Shown one piece after another: positions 29,501 through 36,604 of a DNA stretch of 49,953 nt. Source of the DNA: a virus; the IMG/VR virus record IMGVR_UViG_3300032116_000310, positions 1 through 49,953 of that record. One strand, 5' to 3'. The notes beneath the pieces were generated by a model. It had not been told where the DNA came from and did no database searches. It saw only the letters and a list, made by a program, of their open reading frames with translations. Within the stretch, counting starts at the first letter, position 1. Every line of letters begins with the position of its first letter. The position numbers were made by a program, and so were the translations under genes.

Positions 29501-30244
29501 TCTGCTGATGGATACAAGAAGATGTCTGTAGCGGCCACGGGGCTTACAAGGTCTTTCCTTGATCAAACATTCCTTTCATCTGGAGAAGACTTCTTATCAA
29601 GTGTGCTTGACTCAAGGGATAAGGACTTAGTTGACAATGTTCGTGATGCGGTTATTAAGACAGGAACTACTATTGTTGTTCCGGCCATCTACACTCAGAC
29701 CGCTCAAAAGATTTCAGATATCATGGAAATCCCACAAAAAGAAATCCGTGATACGTACTTTGGTAGGGTGTTCAGGGACATCCCTGTTGCTCGGGATAGG
29801 TACAATAATGTGATTAACGCCCTAGGAGATGAAGTTCCCTACGACTCTGACTTGCTAATTAGCTCTGACAAGGGTAAGCCAGAAGATAGGCTTTGGAACC
29901 TTGTTATTTCTAAAAAACAAACTATTGGCACACCTAAAGCGCCAGAAACGTATTTGGATAAGGATAATAACGAAGTTCAGTTAACCGAAGAGCAGACGTA
30001 CAGTTTCATGAAAATCAGGGGTTCGTACATTAAAAAAGCGCTAGAAGAGAACTACGACGCCCTTAGCAAGTTAAGCAATGCCGATTTCTCCAAGTACTTA
30101 ACAGGTTTAAAATCACAGGCTACAAGCATTGCTAAGTCTTCCTTCACCACAGAGCAAAAAGCGTTAGACAAGAAGATTGCTCGAGATCTAAAAGAACAAA
30201 AGTGGAAAATTGAAGATATACTAGAAAAAAACGAATCTGAATAA
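26540..30244 (+). CDS. Second large polyvalent ejection/cargo protein
   Basis: 1234 aa. The N-terminal half is charged and helical (several Lys/Glu/Ala-rich segments, residues ~60-560). The middle (residues ~583-640, GWKTQTINMIANLYNTGALF) and a segment near 890-911 (ATMGTGLMALTYLLTKL, followed by DDDDEE) are the likely membrane-active parts. The C-terminus is again helical and basic. This resembles 'large polyvalent protein'-type virion proteins of phages, i.e. ejected proteins rather than a classical enzyme; I see no catalytic motif. The start overlaps the ferritin-like gene by 8 bases. It ends the virion-core block; a new promoter follows. Confidence 0.6.
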   Translation: MANPCKITFKKTKDGKAKEYTYAEFMTALQDGLFQELVDGGLLNANKIPGENPFAAAAPKEQKGPSVKERKTITTIKNNPDISDKVKNAFSSDRINYNQLPNDVSVAEANAIIESLGMEEADKLAKTGNKDMPSAFRITLAQILIKKYNQAGEYGKAVDVAQDIAELATDYGQAIQALSLFARLTPEGALLAATRMVKKNKDRAVSKHKSKATEVKNTINKINKETAKQVAQVAQAEMERTTASVKMVDRPKTYGKKNKLVTLERYEKARAALKGKMFSAVVPPPELIEIAMFHIEAGARNFADFVKRMKEDFGERANDYLQPAYDEAVSRLDASEKQKAITSSVNKFGRLISEQLPRQADRRSKVEKLQELADQIDAETGNDAFNQILNDYKAILAQEQADNDAVKAQKKLDKLVAFMGTEAGIRKGLKEMNVRIGDLIKQHYSEVDATKEDLINKLVNEAGLTGVEADNLANKIQSEFETLVADKKRKAIERLMPKGPRTTARKEAFEKLVEASNIGAVDEAMVNDAIAEALGVPSSLTPEQAAKITELANAVQEAKTEREELRAIQNLLSYQQNINGISWFEVTQAVWMANMLSGWKTQTINMIANLYNTGALFANAALQRSTSRRLLVKGLAVGWKRGFFEGLDSLKTGYSPIRDKSEIPNILERVTFKGGKFNPVNYAKYVRRLMTAVDVLSFEGLRQMRSFQMAYKKAAAENEGFSSKELRDKALEILNRKDETLNAAIDQAKDERAVKEALLKDDFEDGKITKEEFMKQMDFAKTDERFRIHELIEEKRDSDIMIEAKDYAARGTFNHPPNGLLGLLSQYMNSAKREWPALNFVVPFVNVISNVANETLNYTPVGFARARKEGGTLTGLKPIQDWDAQKRTDLMIKATMGTGLMALTYLLTKLDDDDEEPVLEITTNGFNDFAKNKELMETGWQPYSVRVKNPVTGEYSPWFSYKTSPFMLGLSFIGSLGDAEKYLGEDISADGYKKMSVAATGLTRSFLDQTFLSSGEDFLSSVLDSRDKDLVDNVRDAVIKTGTTIVVPAIYTQTAQKISDIMEIPQKEIRDTYFGRVFRDIPVARDRYNNVINALGDEVPYDSDLLISSDKGKPEDRLWNLVISKKQTIGTPKAPETYLDKDNNEVQLTEEQTYSFMKIRGSYIKKALEENYDALSKLSNADFSKYLTGLKSQATSIAKSSFTTEQKALDKKIARDLKEQKWKIEDILEKNESE

Positions 30245-30255
30245 CTTTATCATCG

Positions 30256-30263
30256 TATATTTG
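30256..30263 (+). promoter_or_regulatory. -7 box of a promoter for the small membrane protein
   Basis: TATATTTG fits TAnnTTTG and ends only 7 bases before the ATG at 30271, so the transcript would be leaderless or nearly so. No TTG at -33 is apparent. Confidence 0.5.
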
Positions 30264-30270
30264 CACCGCA

Positions 30271-30465
30271 ATGATAGTAGAGCACACTCAATCGTCTAAC
30301 CCAATAGATTCAATCATCGCCATAGTCCTTACGGCATTTGCTGCTGTTGTGTCCTGGCAAGAACAGGCCGAGTGGGCGTTCCGTATTCTGTCATTAATGT
30401 TGGCATCTACAGTCTCTGTTGTTGTGCTTTTCGGCCACTACAAGAAGACAAAGAAGAAGAGGTAG
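30271..30465 (+). CDS. Small two-helix membrane protein, holin candidate
   Basis: 64 aa with two hydrophobic segments (IDSIIAIVLTAFAAVVSW, residues ~13-30, and FRILSLMLASTVSVVVLF, ~37-54) and a very basic tail (HYKKTKKKR). This is the plan of a class II holin: short, two membrane spans, charged C-terminus. It has its own promoter and a following hairpin, and lies upstream of fibre and lysis genes. A second membrane protein (34319-34729) sits nearer the endolysin, so which one is the holin is undecided. Confidence 0.5.
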   Translation: MIVEHTQSSNPIDSIIAIVLTAFAAVVSWQEQAEWAFRILSLMLASTVSVVVLFGHYKKTKKKR

Positions 30466-30490
30466 TCTGTCTCCCAGCTATAAATAACAA

Positions 30491-30516
30491 AGGGGGGCAG
30501 CGTTTACTGTCCCCCT
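30491..30516 (+). terminator. Strong GC hairpin downstream of small membrane gene
   Basis: AGGGGGGCAG (30491-30500) pairs with CTGTCCCCCT (30507-30516) with one G.T pair, around a 6-nt loop. The following bases are not T-rich, so it may act as a 3' end stabiliser or a weak terminator. Confidence 0.55.
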
Positions 30517-30608
30517 CAAATGGTTTTGCCTCCCGGCATTTGCGCTAAACCGCGACAAATCTAATACAAAAAAGCTAAAAATCCTAATTAGCATTTATTT
30601 TAACAAAA

Positions 30609-30616
30609 TAAATTTG
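30609..30616 (+). promoter_or_regulatory. -7 box for the 30.6 kb leader RNA
   Basis: TAAATTTG fits the TAnnTTTG -7 box. It starts a ~100-nt leader that ends in an intrinsic terminator just before the next ATG. No clear TTG is present at -33. Confidence 0.45.
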
Positions 30617-30621
30617 ACTAA

Positions 30622-30721
30622 GCATTAAATTGTGACTAATTTAGCCGCATTGGAATAAAGTTCAATGTCAATGTTTTGGTAGGTGATCAACTCCTGGGCA
30701 ACGGCTCGGGAGTTGTTTTTT
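30622..30721 (+). ncRNA. Structured leader RNA ending in a terminator (attenuator or sRNA candidate)
   Basis: From the probable start near 30622 the RNA has a small hairpin (CATTG 30648-30652 with CAATG 30663-30667) and an intrinsic terminator: AACTCCTG 30689-30696 pairs with CGGGAGTT 30707-30714, followed by GTTTTTT. The bases AGCCG (30643-30647) are complementary to CGGCT in the terminator loop (30702-30706), so an alternative pairing or pseudoknot is possible. The terminator ends 12 bases before the ATG of the 216-aa gene, which suits a transcription attenuator; an independent small RNA is the alternative. The region 30466-30733 has no other gene. Confidence 0.5.
30689..30721 (+). terminator. 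Intrinsic terminator immediately before the 216-aa gene
   Basis: 8-bp stem (one G.T), 10-nt loop, then a six-T run at 30716-30721. It is placed between the leader promoter and the ATG at 30734, so it would gate read-through into the tail-fibre operon. Confidence 0.75.
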
Positions 30722-30733
30722 AAATGAACAATT

Positions 30734-31384
30734 ATGATACGAATAAAGATAGCCGACCCACTGTTCCCCGAGCTTTCGGAGTACAACCGATTACTTAGTG
30801 AGTTTAAGGGGCTGTTCCCCCACGTTTCAGTTACGGTCACAAGAAGGAGTTCTGATTACGCAATGTCCACTGCCTGTTTTACCGACTCCAGCACCGGCCG
30901 TATCGAAAGCTTCTTCTCAATCTACCCGCACTCCCCCAACGCCGCAGTTGGACAGGTTAAGGCCGATATAATGTCTGTGGTGCAGGGGATAAGGTCGTTT
31001 GGAGTCCCTGTTGAGTACATTGATTCGGTTCAAGAGCCGAGGGAGAGCCTTCACATAACAAGGGCAAGGCTGTCAGGGTGCGTGTCCATCAAGCAGATGG
31101 TGTCTATGCTGGAGGACGCTAACCACGAAAGGCTTCCGGAGGTGCTTTCATTCATTGAATCTAAGAGGGCATCGGGCGGCAGGCCGAGCAAGAGGTCTGT
31201 AGTTGATCTGATATTTTCGGGGGCTAAGGAGGAAAAGCGGGCGCAGCCAATGAGAACGGGGCTAGAGTGGGCGCAGGTCAAGTCCAGGTGGAAGGACCGT
31301 TTTCACGACTCTAAATTTGCTAAAACATACAAAAGTCTTGATGAATTTTGTACCTTTGCCACTGACCAGGAGTGTTCGCAATGA
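30734..31384 (+). CDS. Hypothetical protein ahead of tail fibre
   Basis: 216 aa, mixed alpha/beta N-terminal ~110 residues and a basic C-terminal half (GRPSKRSVVDLIFSGAKEEK, residues ~155-174). I recognise no family. Its stop overlaps the ATG of the tail-fibre gene (ATGA), which suggests coupled production and possibly a fibre-linked role such as chaperone or connector; this is a positional guess. Transcription must pass the terminator at 30689-30721 or start from an unseen promoter. Confidence 0.5.
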   Translation: MIRIKIADPLFPELSEYNRLLSEFKGLFPHVSVTVTRRSSDYAMSTACFTDSSTGRIESFFSIYPHSPNAAVGQVKADIMSVVQGIRSFGVPVEYIDSVQEPRESLHITRARLSGCVSIKQMVSMLEDANHERLPEVLSFIESKRASGGRPSKRSVVDLIFSGAKEEKRAQPMRTGLEWAQVKSRWKDRFHDSKFAKTYKSLDEFCTFATDQECSQ

Positions 31385-34044
31385 TAACAATAGACTCGGT
31401 AAGCACAATACAGATAGAGGGGAACGACATGGTGTCGTTTCTCGACGCGAATGGGGATTACATTCAAACGCTGAGTCAGGTTGTCCCAGACAACGCCCCG
31501 ACATACATTTCATACAGGTACGATAAGATTACGATTGCACAGGACCCCGGGACTGGCATTACGTTCTCCGTGTACGCCATCACGGCAGTGGGCGGAAACT
31601 CGTTCCCTGCCCTGACTTTTAAGGATACATCAGACACCGTTCTTGCCAAAACAAGGGAGGTGTACAGGCTGCTTGTTACATCTGTCTTCAAGGGTTGCTG
31701 CGACTGCGGGGATACAACCCCGGAGTGTGCGATTCAGTACGAGGTGGGGGATATAACCCAACCGGGCAAGTTCTCTTACGATGGGGCAACGATCAAGTTT
31801 TCATACACCACGGCGAACAATCAGGACTTCACAAACTTTTACCCAATAGTTCAGGACGGATCTTGGGTGTTTTTATTCAGCAAAACAGATCCAACGGTTT
31901 ACGCCGTGGTTCAGCTGTCAGGGTATACCGACGGGGTAACCTGTGCGATATTTACAGCAACAGAGCTCGACTCCAACGGAACCCCGTTTGTTGAAGGGAC
32001 TCAGTTCTGCGTGGATTTCACAAGCGTAGGGGGCAACCTTGTTCAGGGCTTCCAAGACGTTCTTGATATCGATTCTGTTTTGACATCAGACAATGATATT
32101 GATACGTCTGGGTACAGATTTAAGTTCTCCAACACTTACGAGTTCAGTGCGGAGTCCACATCGGGGGAGGAGATAGCCGTTGGTGCTGGCTACGTAAGGG
32201 TTAAGACCCCTAACTACGGCACGGCAACTACGGGAATGGTGCTGGCCCTTGATGGGGCTGGGAATGTGGAGTACATCACCCCGCCGGCCGGAACGGGCAC
32301 CGTTACATCTATAGAGGTGAGCGGCGGAACGGGTATATCTGTGTCTCCTGCTGGTCCGATAACTACATCAGGTACATTTACAGTAACTAATACTGCTCCA
32401 GATCAGGTGGTTGTACTTACTGCAGGTACGGGTATATCTATTTCGGGTACATATCCCTCATTTACTATTGCGGGTACAGATTCACTTTTGTATGGTGTAG
32501 CATCAGGGACAAATAACTATACTGTAACTATTACTGGGGTTACAGCCTACACAGCTGGTGATGCCTATATAATTAAGTTTACAAATGGTAATGATAATGA
32601 CTCTGATATTGACATTAACGGACTAGGTATCAAGACTTTAGTCAAAGAGTTTAATGTACAGCTTACTGGGGGAGACATTGTATCAGGGCAACAGTTAATC
32701 ATCATGTATGATGGTACTAACTTCCAGACTCTTGGAGTAGCTCCTAACCAACTATTTGCTTATGTAACTAATGATGATTCAGTTACTATAACCAAGGGTC
32801 AGCCAGTATATGCATTTGGCGCAGCTGGTAACAGGATGAGTGTTAAACTTGCTGCTAATACTTCAGATGCAACATCTGCTCAAACGGTTGGTGTAGTTTT
32901 TTCTAATTCTATTGCAGCCGGACAAAAAGGATTTATTATTACTCAGGGTGTTATATCAGGATTAAATACTAGTATGTATAGTCCTGGTAATCAGTTATAC
33001 TTAGGTTCAACAGCAGGTTCTCTTACTAACGTCAAACCATATGCACCTAACCATCTTGTATATATAGGTATTGTAGAAAGGGCAAACGCAGGTAACGGTC
33101 AGATTTACATTAAGCCTCAAAATGGATATGAGTTAGATGAACTTCATAATGTTCAGGCACAAACACCCACTGTAAATGATGTTTTATATTATTTTGGAGG
33201 AAGTCCTGGTCAGTGGAAGACAGCTTCTATATCCACTATTCTTGGTTATACACCATTAAGTGCTGCCATTACATCACTTAATGCTTTAACGGATGCTTCT
33301 CAAACATTTGCTATAGGGACAACTGGTACAGACTTTAATATTAGCTCTGCCACCTCAACACATACCTTTAACCTTCCGACCGCTTCAGCAACCAACAGGG
33401 GGGCTCTTTCTTCAACCGACTGGTCCACGTTTAACTCTAAGGAGCCGGCGATATCTGCGGGCACGACCCTGCAGTATTGGAGAGGGGATAAGTCTTGGCA
33501 AACCCTTGACACCCTTGCTGTTCCAGAGAATTCGAATCTGTATTTTACCGACTCAAGGGCAAGATCGGCAATATCCCTCACCACAACCGGCACCAGCGGC
33601 GCGGCTACGTACAACAGTTCCACGGGGGTGCTGAATGTTCCCCAGTACACCGGAAGCGTCCCTTACATCTTTGGCACCCACGCGGTTAATGCTGTTATTG
33701 GGGCTGGAGCAACCCTGTATTGGACAAACCGGATCACGGGTGCAGGAGCCGGAACACTGGCTCAGAGGCAGTCATCCATGACCTTTAGCGGTACGGCGTC
33801 TCATCTTCAGGTTCGAACCTCTACGACTCAGCCTGTTTCAGGAGCTTTGACGTTTACGGTTCAAAAAAACGGCGTAGACACCGCTCTTGTTCTTGTGATT
33901 GCCGCCGGATCAGCCGCCGGGGTGTACGATAACGTTATTAATACGTTTACCTTTGTAGACGGAGACCTGATCAGTTTCAAGGGCGTGAACAGCGCTACTG
34001 GAAATAGCGCGGGTCTTTACGATATCCAATTCAACTGCAACTAA
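31381..34044 (+). CDS. Tail fibre / receptor-binding protein
   Basis: 887 aa from the ATG at 31381, which overlaps the previous stop; an in-frame GTG at 31372 is less likely. The N-terminal ~100 residues form a virion-attachment-like beta domain with a Cys-rich GCCDCGD element similar to the fibre at 7296-9323. Then follows a Thr/Gly/Ser-rich shaft with repeated 'GTGISVSPAGPITTSGT' type linkers (residues ~310-365), a middle domain (~370-620), a second shaft (~650-760) and a C-terminal ~130-residue beta knob beginning near YIFGTHAVNAV. The middle part (about 32320-33370) is clearly A+T-richer than both ends and uses other codons, a sign of domain exchange. Confidence 0.7.
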   Translation: MITIDSVSTIQIEGNDMVSFLDANGDYIQTLSQVVPDNAPTYISYRYDKITIAQDPGTGITFSVYAITAVGGNSFPALTFKDTSDTVLAKTREVYRLLVTSVFKGCCDCGDTTPECAIQYEVGDITQPGKFSYDGATIKFSYTTANNQDFTNFYPIVQDGSWVFLFSKTDPTVYAVVQLSGYTDGVTCAIFTATELDSNGTPFVEGTQFCVDFTSVGGNLVQGFQDVLDIDSVLTSDNDIDTSGYRFKFSNTYEFSAESTSGEEIAVGAGYVRVKTPNYGTATTGMVLALDGAGNVEYITPPAGTGTVTSIEVSGGTGISVSPAGPITTSGTFTVTNTAPDQVVVLTAGTGISISGTYPSFTIAGTDSLLYGVASGTNNYTVTITGVTAYTAGDAYIIKFTNGNDNDSDIDINGLGIKTLVKEFNVQLTGGDIVSGQQLIIMYDGTNFQTLGVAPNQLFAYVTNDDSVTITKGQPVYAFGAAGNRMSVKLAANTSDATSAQTVGVVFSNSIAAGQKGFIITQGVISGLNTSMYSPGNQLYLGSTAGSLTNVKPYAPNHLVYIGIVERANAGNGQIYIKPQNGYELDELHNVQAQTPTVNDVLYYFGGSPGQWKTASISTILGYTPLSAAITSLNALTDASQTFAIGTTGTDFNISSATSTHTFNLPTASATNRGALSSTDWSTFNSKEPAISAGTTLQYWRGDKSWQTLDTLAVPENSNLYFTDSRARSAISLTTTGTSGAATYNSSTGVLNVPQYTGSVPYIFGTHAVNAVIGAGATLYWTNRITGAGAGTLAQRQSSMTFSGTASHLQVRTSTTQPVSGALTFTVQKNGVDTALVLVIAAGSAAGVYDNVINTFTFVDGDLISFKGVNSATGNSAGLYDIQFNCN

Positions 34045-34316
34045 TGGCTTATACATTCACAAAAACCGGATCTACATGGTCCTTCAGGGTCGGAACGATC
34101 ACTCTTGGTCTTAACGAGAATCTGCCGTCTCACCTTGAGGTTATCAACCTTCTTAACGACGCCACAAACGGCACATCTTACCGGGATTACATGGAGAGTC
34201 TTTTGACTTGGGAAAACTCTGTATCCGGCTCCGCTCTGCAGGCCTTTCGGGACGTGTTCGGTCTGTACGCTATCGACCCTCCGGCTCCACCTATTGAAAT
34301 TGATCCAAATCAATAA
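34044..34316 (+). CDS. Small protein downstream of tail fibre
   Basis: 90 aa, starting in the stop of the fibre gene (TAATG). The N-terminus is beta-like (FTKTGSTWSFRVGTITLG), the middle helical, the C-terminus Pro-rich (PPAPPIEIDP). It could be a fibre chaperone or cap, given the strict coupling. No family recognised. Confidence 0.5.
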   Translation: MAYTFTKTGSTWSFRVGTITLGLNENLPSHLEVINLLNDATNGTSYRDYMESLLTWENSVSGSALQAFRDVFGLYAIDPPAPPIEIDPNQ

Positions 34317-34318
34317 TT

Positions 34319-34729
34319 ATGAACAAGAATCTCAAAAAGCTGATCTACAAGCTCAATCTTTATGACGGAGTGTGGTCGATCCCTCTTTCCTTCCTGATAT
34401 TTTTTCTGGTCGGCAAATACTCTTACGAGTACTTCAATTCGCCCCTGATCTCCGTGGAGTATTATCAGGTGGTGTTTATGGCTGCTATGATCATGGTTTT
34501 CGGCAACTTCGTTGTATTTTTGGGCCTCAATCTCAACTTCAGAAGCTTGCAACGCTACTTCTATAGCAGAGAGATAAAAGACCACGTCCAATACTCATTA
34601 AGCACATGGCAACGGATAAAGCTGTACGTTTTTGTTTACTCATTCTTTTTCTGTGCATTCCTGTTTTTGGTCTGGATGCTTCTGACGGTTACTGCGTCAG
34701 GGCTACCGCAGACTATTATGTCGGAGTAA
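34319..34729 (+). CDS. Membrane protein overlapping the endolysin, holin/antiholin candidate
   Basis: 136 aa with three hydrophobic stretches (residues ~20-34, ~50-70 and ~98-125) separated by basic loops. Placed directly before the endolysin gene, and its last 124 bases overlap the endolysin start in another frame. Position and topology fit a holin-like lysis protein, but it is longer than most holins. It begins 2 bases after the preceding stop. Confidence 0.5.
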   Translation: MNKNLKKLIYKLNLYDGVWSIPLSFLIFFLVGKYSYEYFNSPLISVEYYQVVFMAAMIMVFGNFVVFLGLNLNFRSLQRYFYSREIKDHVQYSLSTWQRIKLYVFVYSFFFCAFLFLVWMLLTVTASGLPQTIMSE

Positions 34730-35181
34730 CAGAAAAGGGAGGAAACAACCGGGGGTTTACAAGTAAGGCCCTTCAGGAAGAGCTCAAGAACGCGGGTTGG
34801 CAGCCCGGACACGCATGGTGCGCGTACTTTGTCAAGGCAATGCTTGACGATTGCGGTATTCCGAATACGGTTACCGGATGGTCTCCTACGGCATACAATC
34901 GAAAAGACGTCATCTACACCGATGGTCGGTTTCAGAAGTCATTCAGCGACAACGACGTTCTTGTTGCCACATACACTTATCAGAGTTTTGTCGGTAAGCG
35001 ATTCAAAGGGATCGGTCATACCGGTGTTGTGGATAAAATCGGGAAGTATTCGATTCGAGCAATCGAGGGGAACACCAATGACCAAGGCATGCGGGACAGC
35101 AGGGCCGGAGACGGGGTTTACATAAAGATTCGTCCCCTGACCCGGAACGTCCATATCACTCGCTGGGGCAAGAGGCGTTAA
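34606..35181 (+). CDS. Exported CHAP/amidase-like endolysin
   Basis: 191 aa. Residues ~9-22 (FCLLILFLCIPVFG) form a signal-peptide-like helix. The catalytic domain has the CHAP/cysteine-peptidase pattern: Cys in GHAWCAYFVKAML (~residue 68), His in GIGHTGVVDK (~residue 139) and Asn/Glu in AIEGNTNDQG (~residue 154). It would cut peptidoglycan peptide bridges or the amide bond. The start lies inside the upstream membrane gene. The last bases abut the stop of the convergent spanin-like gene at 35178. A Sec-type signal means it might not need a classic holin. Confidence 0.7.
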   Translation: MATDKAVRFCLLILFLCIPVFGLDASDGYCVRATADYYVGVTEKGGNNRGFTSKALQEELKNAGWQPGHAWCAYFVKAMLDDCGIPNTVTGWSPTAYNRKDVIYTDGRFQKSFSDNDVLVATYTYQSFVGKRFKGIGHTGVVDKIGKYSIRAIEGNTNDQGMRDSRAGDGVYIKIRPLTRNVHITRWGKRR

Positions 35182-35618
35182 AGGAAGAAGTAGATGAATG
35201 CCGCTCCGGCGGTAGCTACCCCGGCATAGCATTTCCAGAAGATCTTTTTTCGGCGCTCTGACTTCATGGCGCTTGTTTCAGACTCAAGCCTCCTCTGTAG
35301 GTACTCGATGTTCTTTTCCAGAGACTCAATGGTTGCCCGATCGTTCTCCAAGGACTCAGAGCACAGCTTGTTGTTTTCTAGCGCAAGTTCAAGAGCCACC
35401 TCTGCTGCACGCAACTGCTCTTTGTACATTCGAATTCTCTCAGACCTCGCATCCAAGCTGATCTTGTCCTGACGGATTGTTTCTGCGGCTGCAGACACAA
35501 CCTCTTGAGCTTCCCTTGGAATCTTCGGAGCATCATTCACTTGGCTGAAGCCTGCCTGAGCGATACTCATTGAGAAGATAAGTCCAAGAATTGTTGTAAG
35601 TCTTCTGAAGTGAATCAT
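35178..35618 (-). CDS. Coiled-coil membrane-anchored protein, spanin-like
   Basis: 146 aa from the Met at 35618. The N-terminus (MIHFRRLTTILGLIFSMSIA) is a signal/anchor helix. Residues ~30-115 are a Glu/Lys/Arg-rich coiled coil, and residues ~127-146 (FWKCYAGVATAGAAFIYFFL) are a C-terminal membrane segment. Its 5' end overlaps the next gene upstream (35533-35931) in another frame, the nested arrangement seen in Rz/Rz1 pairs. No lipobox is present, so it is not a standard outer-membrane spanin. A lysis role is inferred from topology, overlap and closeness to the endolysin, although on the opposite strand. Confidence 0.45.
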   Translation of the reverse strand: MIHFRRLTTILGLIFSMSIAQAGFSQVNDAPKIPREAQEVVSAAAETIRQDKISLDARSERIRMYKEQLRAAEVALELALENNKLCSESLENDRATIESLEKNIEYLQRRLESETSAMKSERRKKIFWKCYAGVATAGAAFIYFFL

Positions 35619-35931
35619 TGGATAGATGAGGTATTTGTGAAACAAATGTTCTGGAGTTCTTGATCCTGAGGAATTCCTGTTCCTCTCTCTGTTTATCGTA
35701 GACGATAAAAGAGTCGATAGCAGCCTTGGTTTGGAGTACAACCTGAGTGTTTTGTTGCATCTCTTGGTAGTAGCCCTCATTGATTTCGCGGAGCCTTTCA
35801 ATGGCAATCCTTTCGGTTTGGTTCTCAGTCCTCACCGATCCTATGTTGTAGACCAAGAAGAAGGTCCCAAACAGGACAGCCACAACCAGGGCAAGGATGA
35901 TCAGTGTGTATATGTTTTTCGTCTTGTCCAT
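35533..35931 (-). CDS. Type II membrane protein with coiled coil, inner-membrane spanin-like
   Basis: 132 aa. A short basic N-terminus is followed by a strong membrane helix (YTLIILALVVAVLFGTFFLV, residues ~8-27) and a helical periplasmic part (~30-95), as in i-spanins. The ATG lies 4 bases after a canonical promoter -7 box, so the mRNA is probably leaderless. It overlaps the following gene by 86 bases. Alternative: a general envelope protein unrelated to lysis. Confidence 0.45.
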   Translation of the reverse strand: MDKTKNIYTLIILALVVAVLFGTFFLVYNIGSVRTENQTERIAIERLREINEGYYQEMQQNTQVVLQTKAAIDSFIVYDKQREEQEFLRIKNSRTFVSQIPHLSNDSLQKTYNNSWTYLLNEYRSGRLQPSE

Positions 35932-35935
35932 AGTA

Positions 35936-35964
35936 CAAATTTACTCAAAATTTGCATACCCCAA
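35936..35964 (-). promoter_or_regulatory. Bacteroidota promoter for the spanin-like pair
   Basis: On the minus strand TTG (35964-35962), an 18-base gap, and TAAATTTG (35943-35936) match the Bacteroidota -33/-7 promoter. The ATG begins 4 bases further on, implying a leaderless message. A second TAAATTTG at 36013-36006 could be a tandem promoter. Confidence 0.65.
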
Positions 35965-36049
35965 GTCTTCCCACACAGGAGATTCGTTCATTGTTTTTTT
36001 TCTTGCAAATTTAATGGTATTCCCGCAGGTATTCTTGCAAGAAGTTCAC

Positions 36050-36057
36050 TACCTTTG
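36050..36057 (+). promoter_or_regulatory. -7 box upstream of DUF1064-like nuclease
   Basis: TACCTTTG fits TAnnTTTG and lies 31 bases before the ATG at 36089; it is divergent from the spanin-like promoter. No well-spaced TTG was found. Confidence 0.45.
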
Positions 36058-36088
36058 ATGTAGCACATTCACAGTGCGTATAATTAAT

Positions 36089-36604
36089 ATGCCAAGACGG
36101 AACTCAAGAACGCGGTCTAACACGGTAAGGAAGGCCGGCCCCAAGAAGGGGAGCGGTGGGAAAATAAGATCCACACAAAAGATTGTTGATGGCATACAGT
36201 TCAAGTCAATGCTTGAGGTGTTCACTTACAGAAAGCTGCTTGAGTATGAACTCAGGTTTGAGTATGAAAAGAAACGGTTCGTGGTTATGCCTGGGTTTGA
36301 CTACCCTGAGTGTTCGTGGGAAAGCAAACCAAGTGGGGACTACGAGGACAAGGGGCATGGAAGGGTGAGGGACATTACCTACACCCCGGACTTTGTGGGG
36401 TATGATTTGCACGGCAATATGCAGTGGGTTATAGAGTGCAAGGGCTTCGCCAACGAGCGCTTCCCCAACACGTGGAAGCTGTTTAAGCAGACCCTTATCC
36501 GGGAGGGGAATCCTGTTCCGCTGTACCTCCCAAAAAACCAAAAGCAGGTGCTTGAATCGATTGAGAAAATATTGCTCTTAGGCAATCCAACCCCTCTCCC
36601 TTGA
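36089..36604 (+). CDS. PD-(D/E)XK nuclease, DUF1064-like
   Basis: 171 aa from the ATG at 36089 (an in-frame GTG at 36074 is less likely). A basic N-terminal tail is followed by the nuclease core: E in FKSMLEVFTYRKL, D in TYTPDFVGYD and the E-x-K in WVIECKGF, followed by a helix (PNTWKLFKQ). This is the pattern of DUF1064, phage PD-(D/E)XK endonucleases often linked to recombination or Holliday-junction handling. It is alone on the plus strand, and its end overlaps the convergent HNH gene by 27 bases. Confidence 0.7.
   Translation: MPRRNSRTRSNTVRKAGPKKGSGGKIRSTQKIVDGIQFKSMLEVFTYRKLLEYELRFEYEKKRFVVMPGFDYPECSWESKPSGDYEDKGHGRVRDITYTPDFVGYDLHGNMQWVIECKGFANERFPNTWKLFKQTLIREGNPVPLYLPKNQKQVLESIEKILLLGNPTPLP

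Noticed and set aside
1-35200. Formal assignment to the crAss-like order
   Set aside because: The neck/muzzle order is similar, but no DNA polymerase, primase or virion RNA polymerase motifs are visible and the replication block differs, so only a resemblance is claimed.
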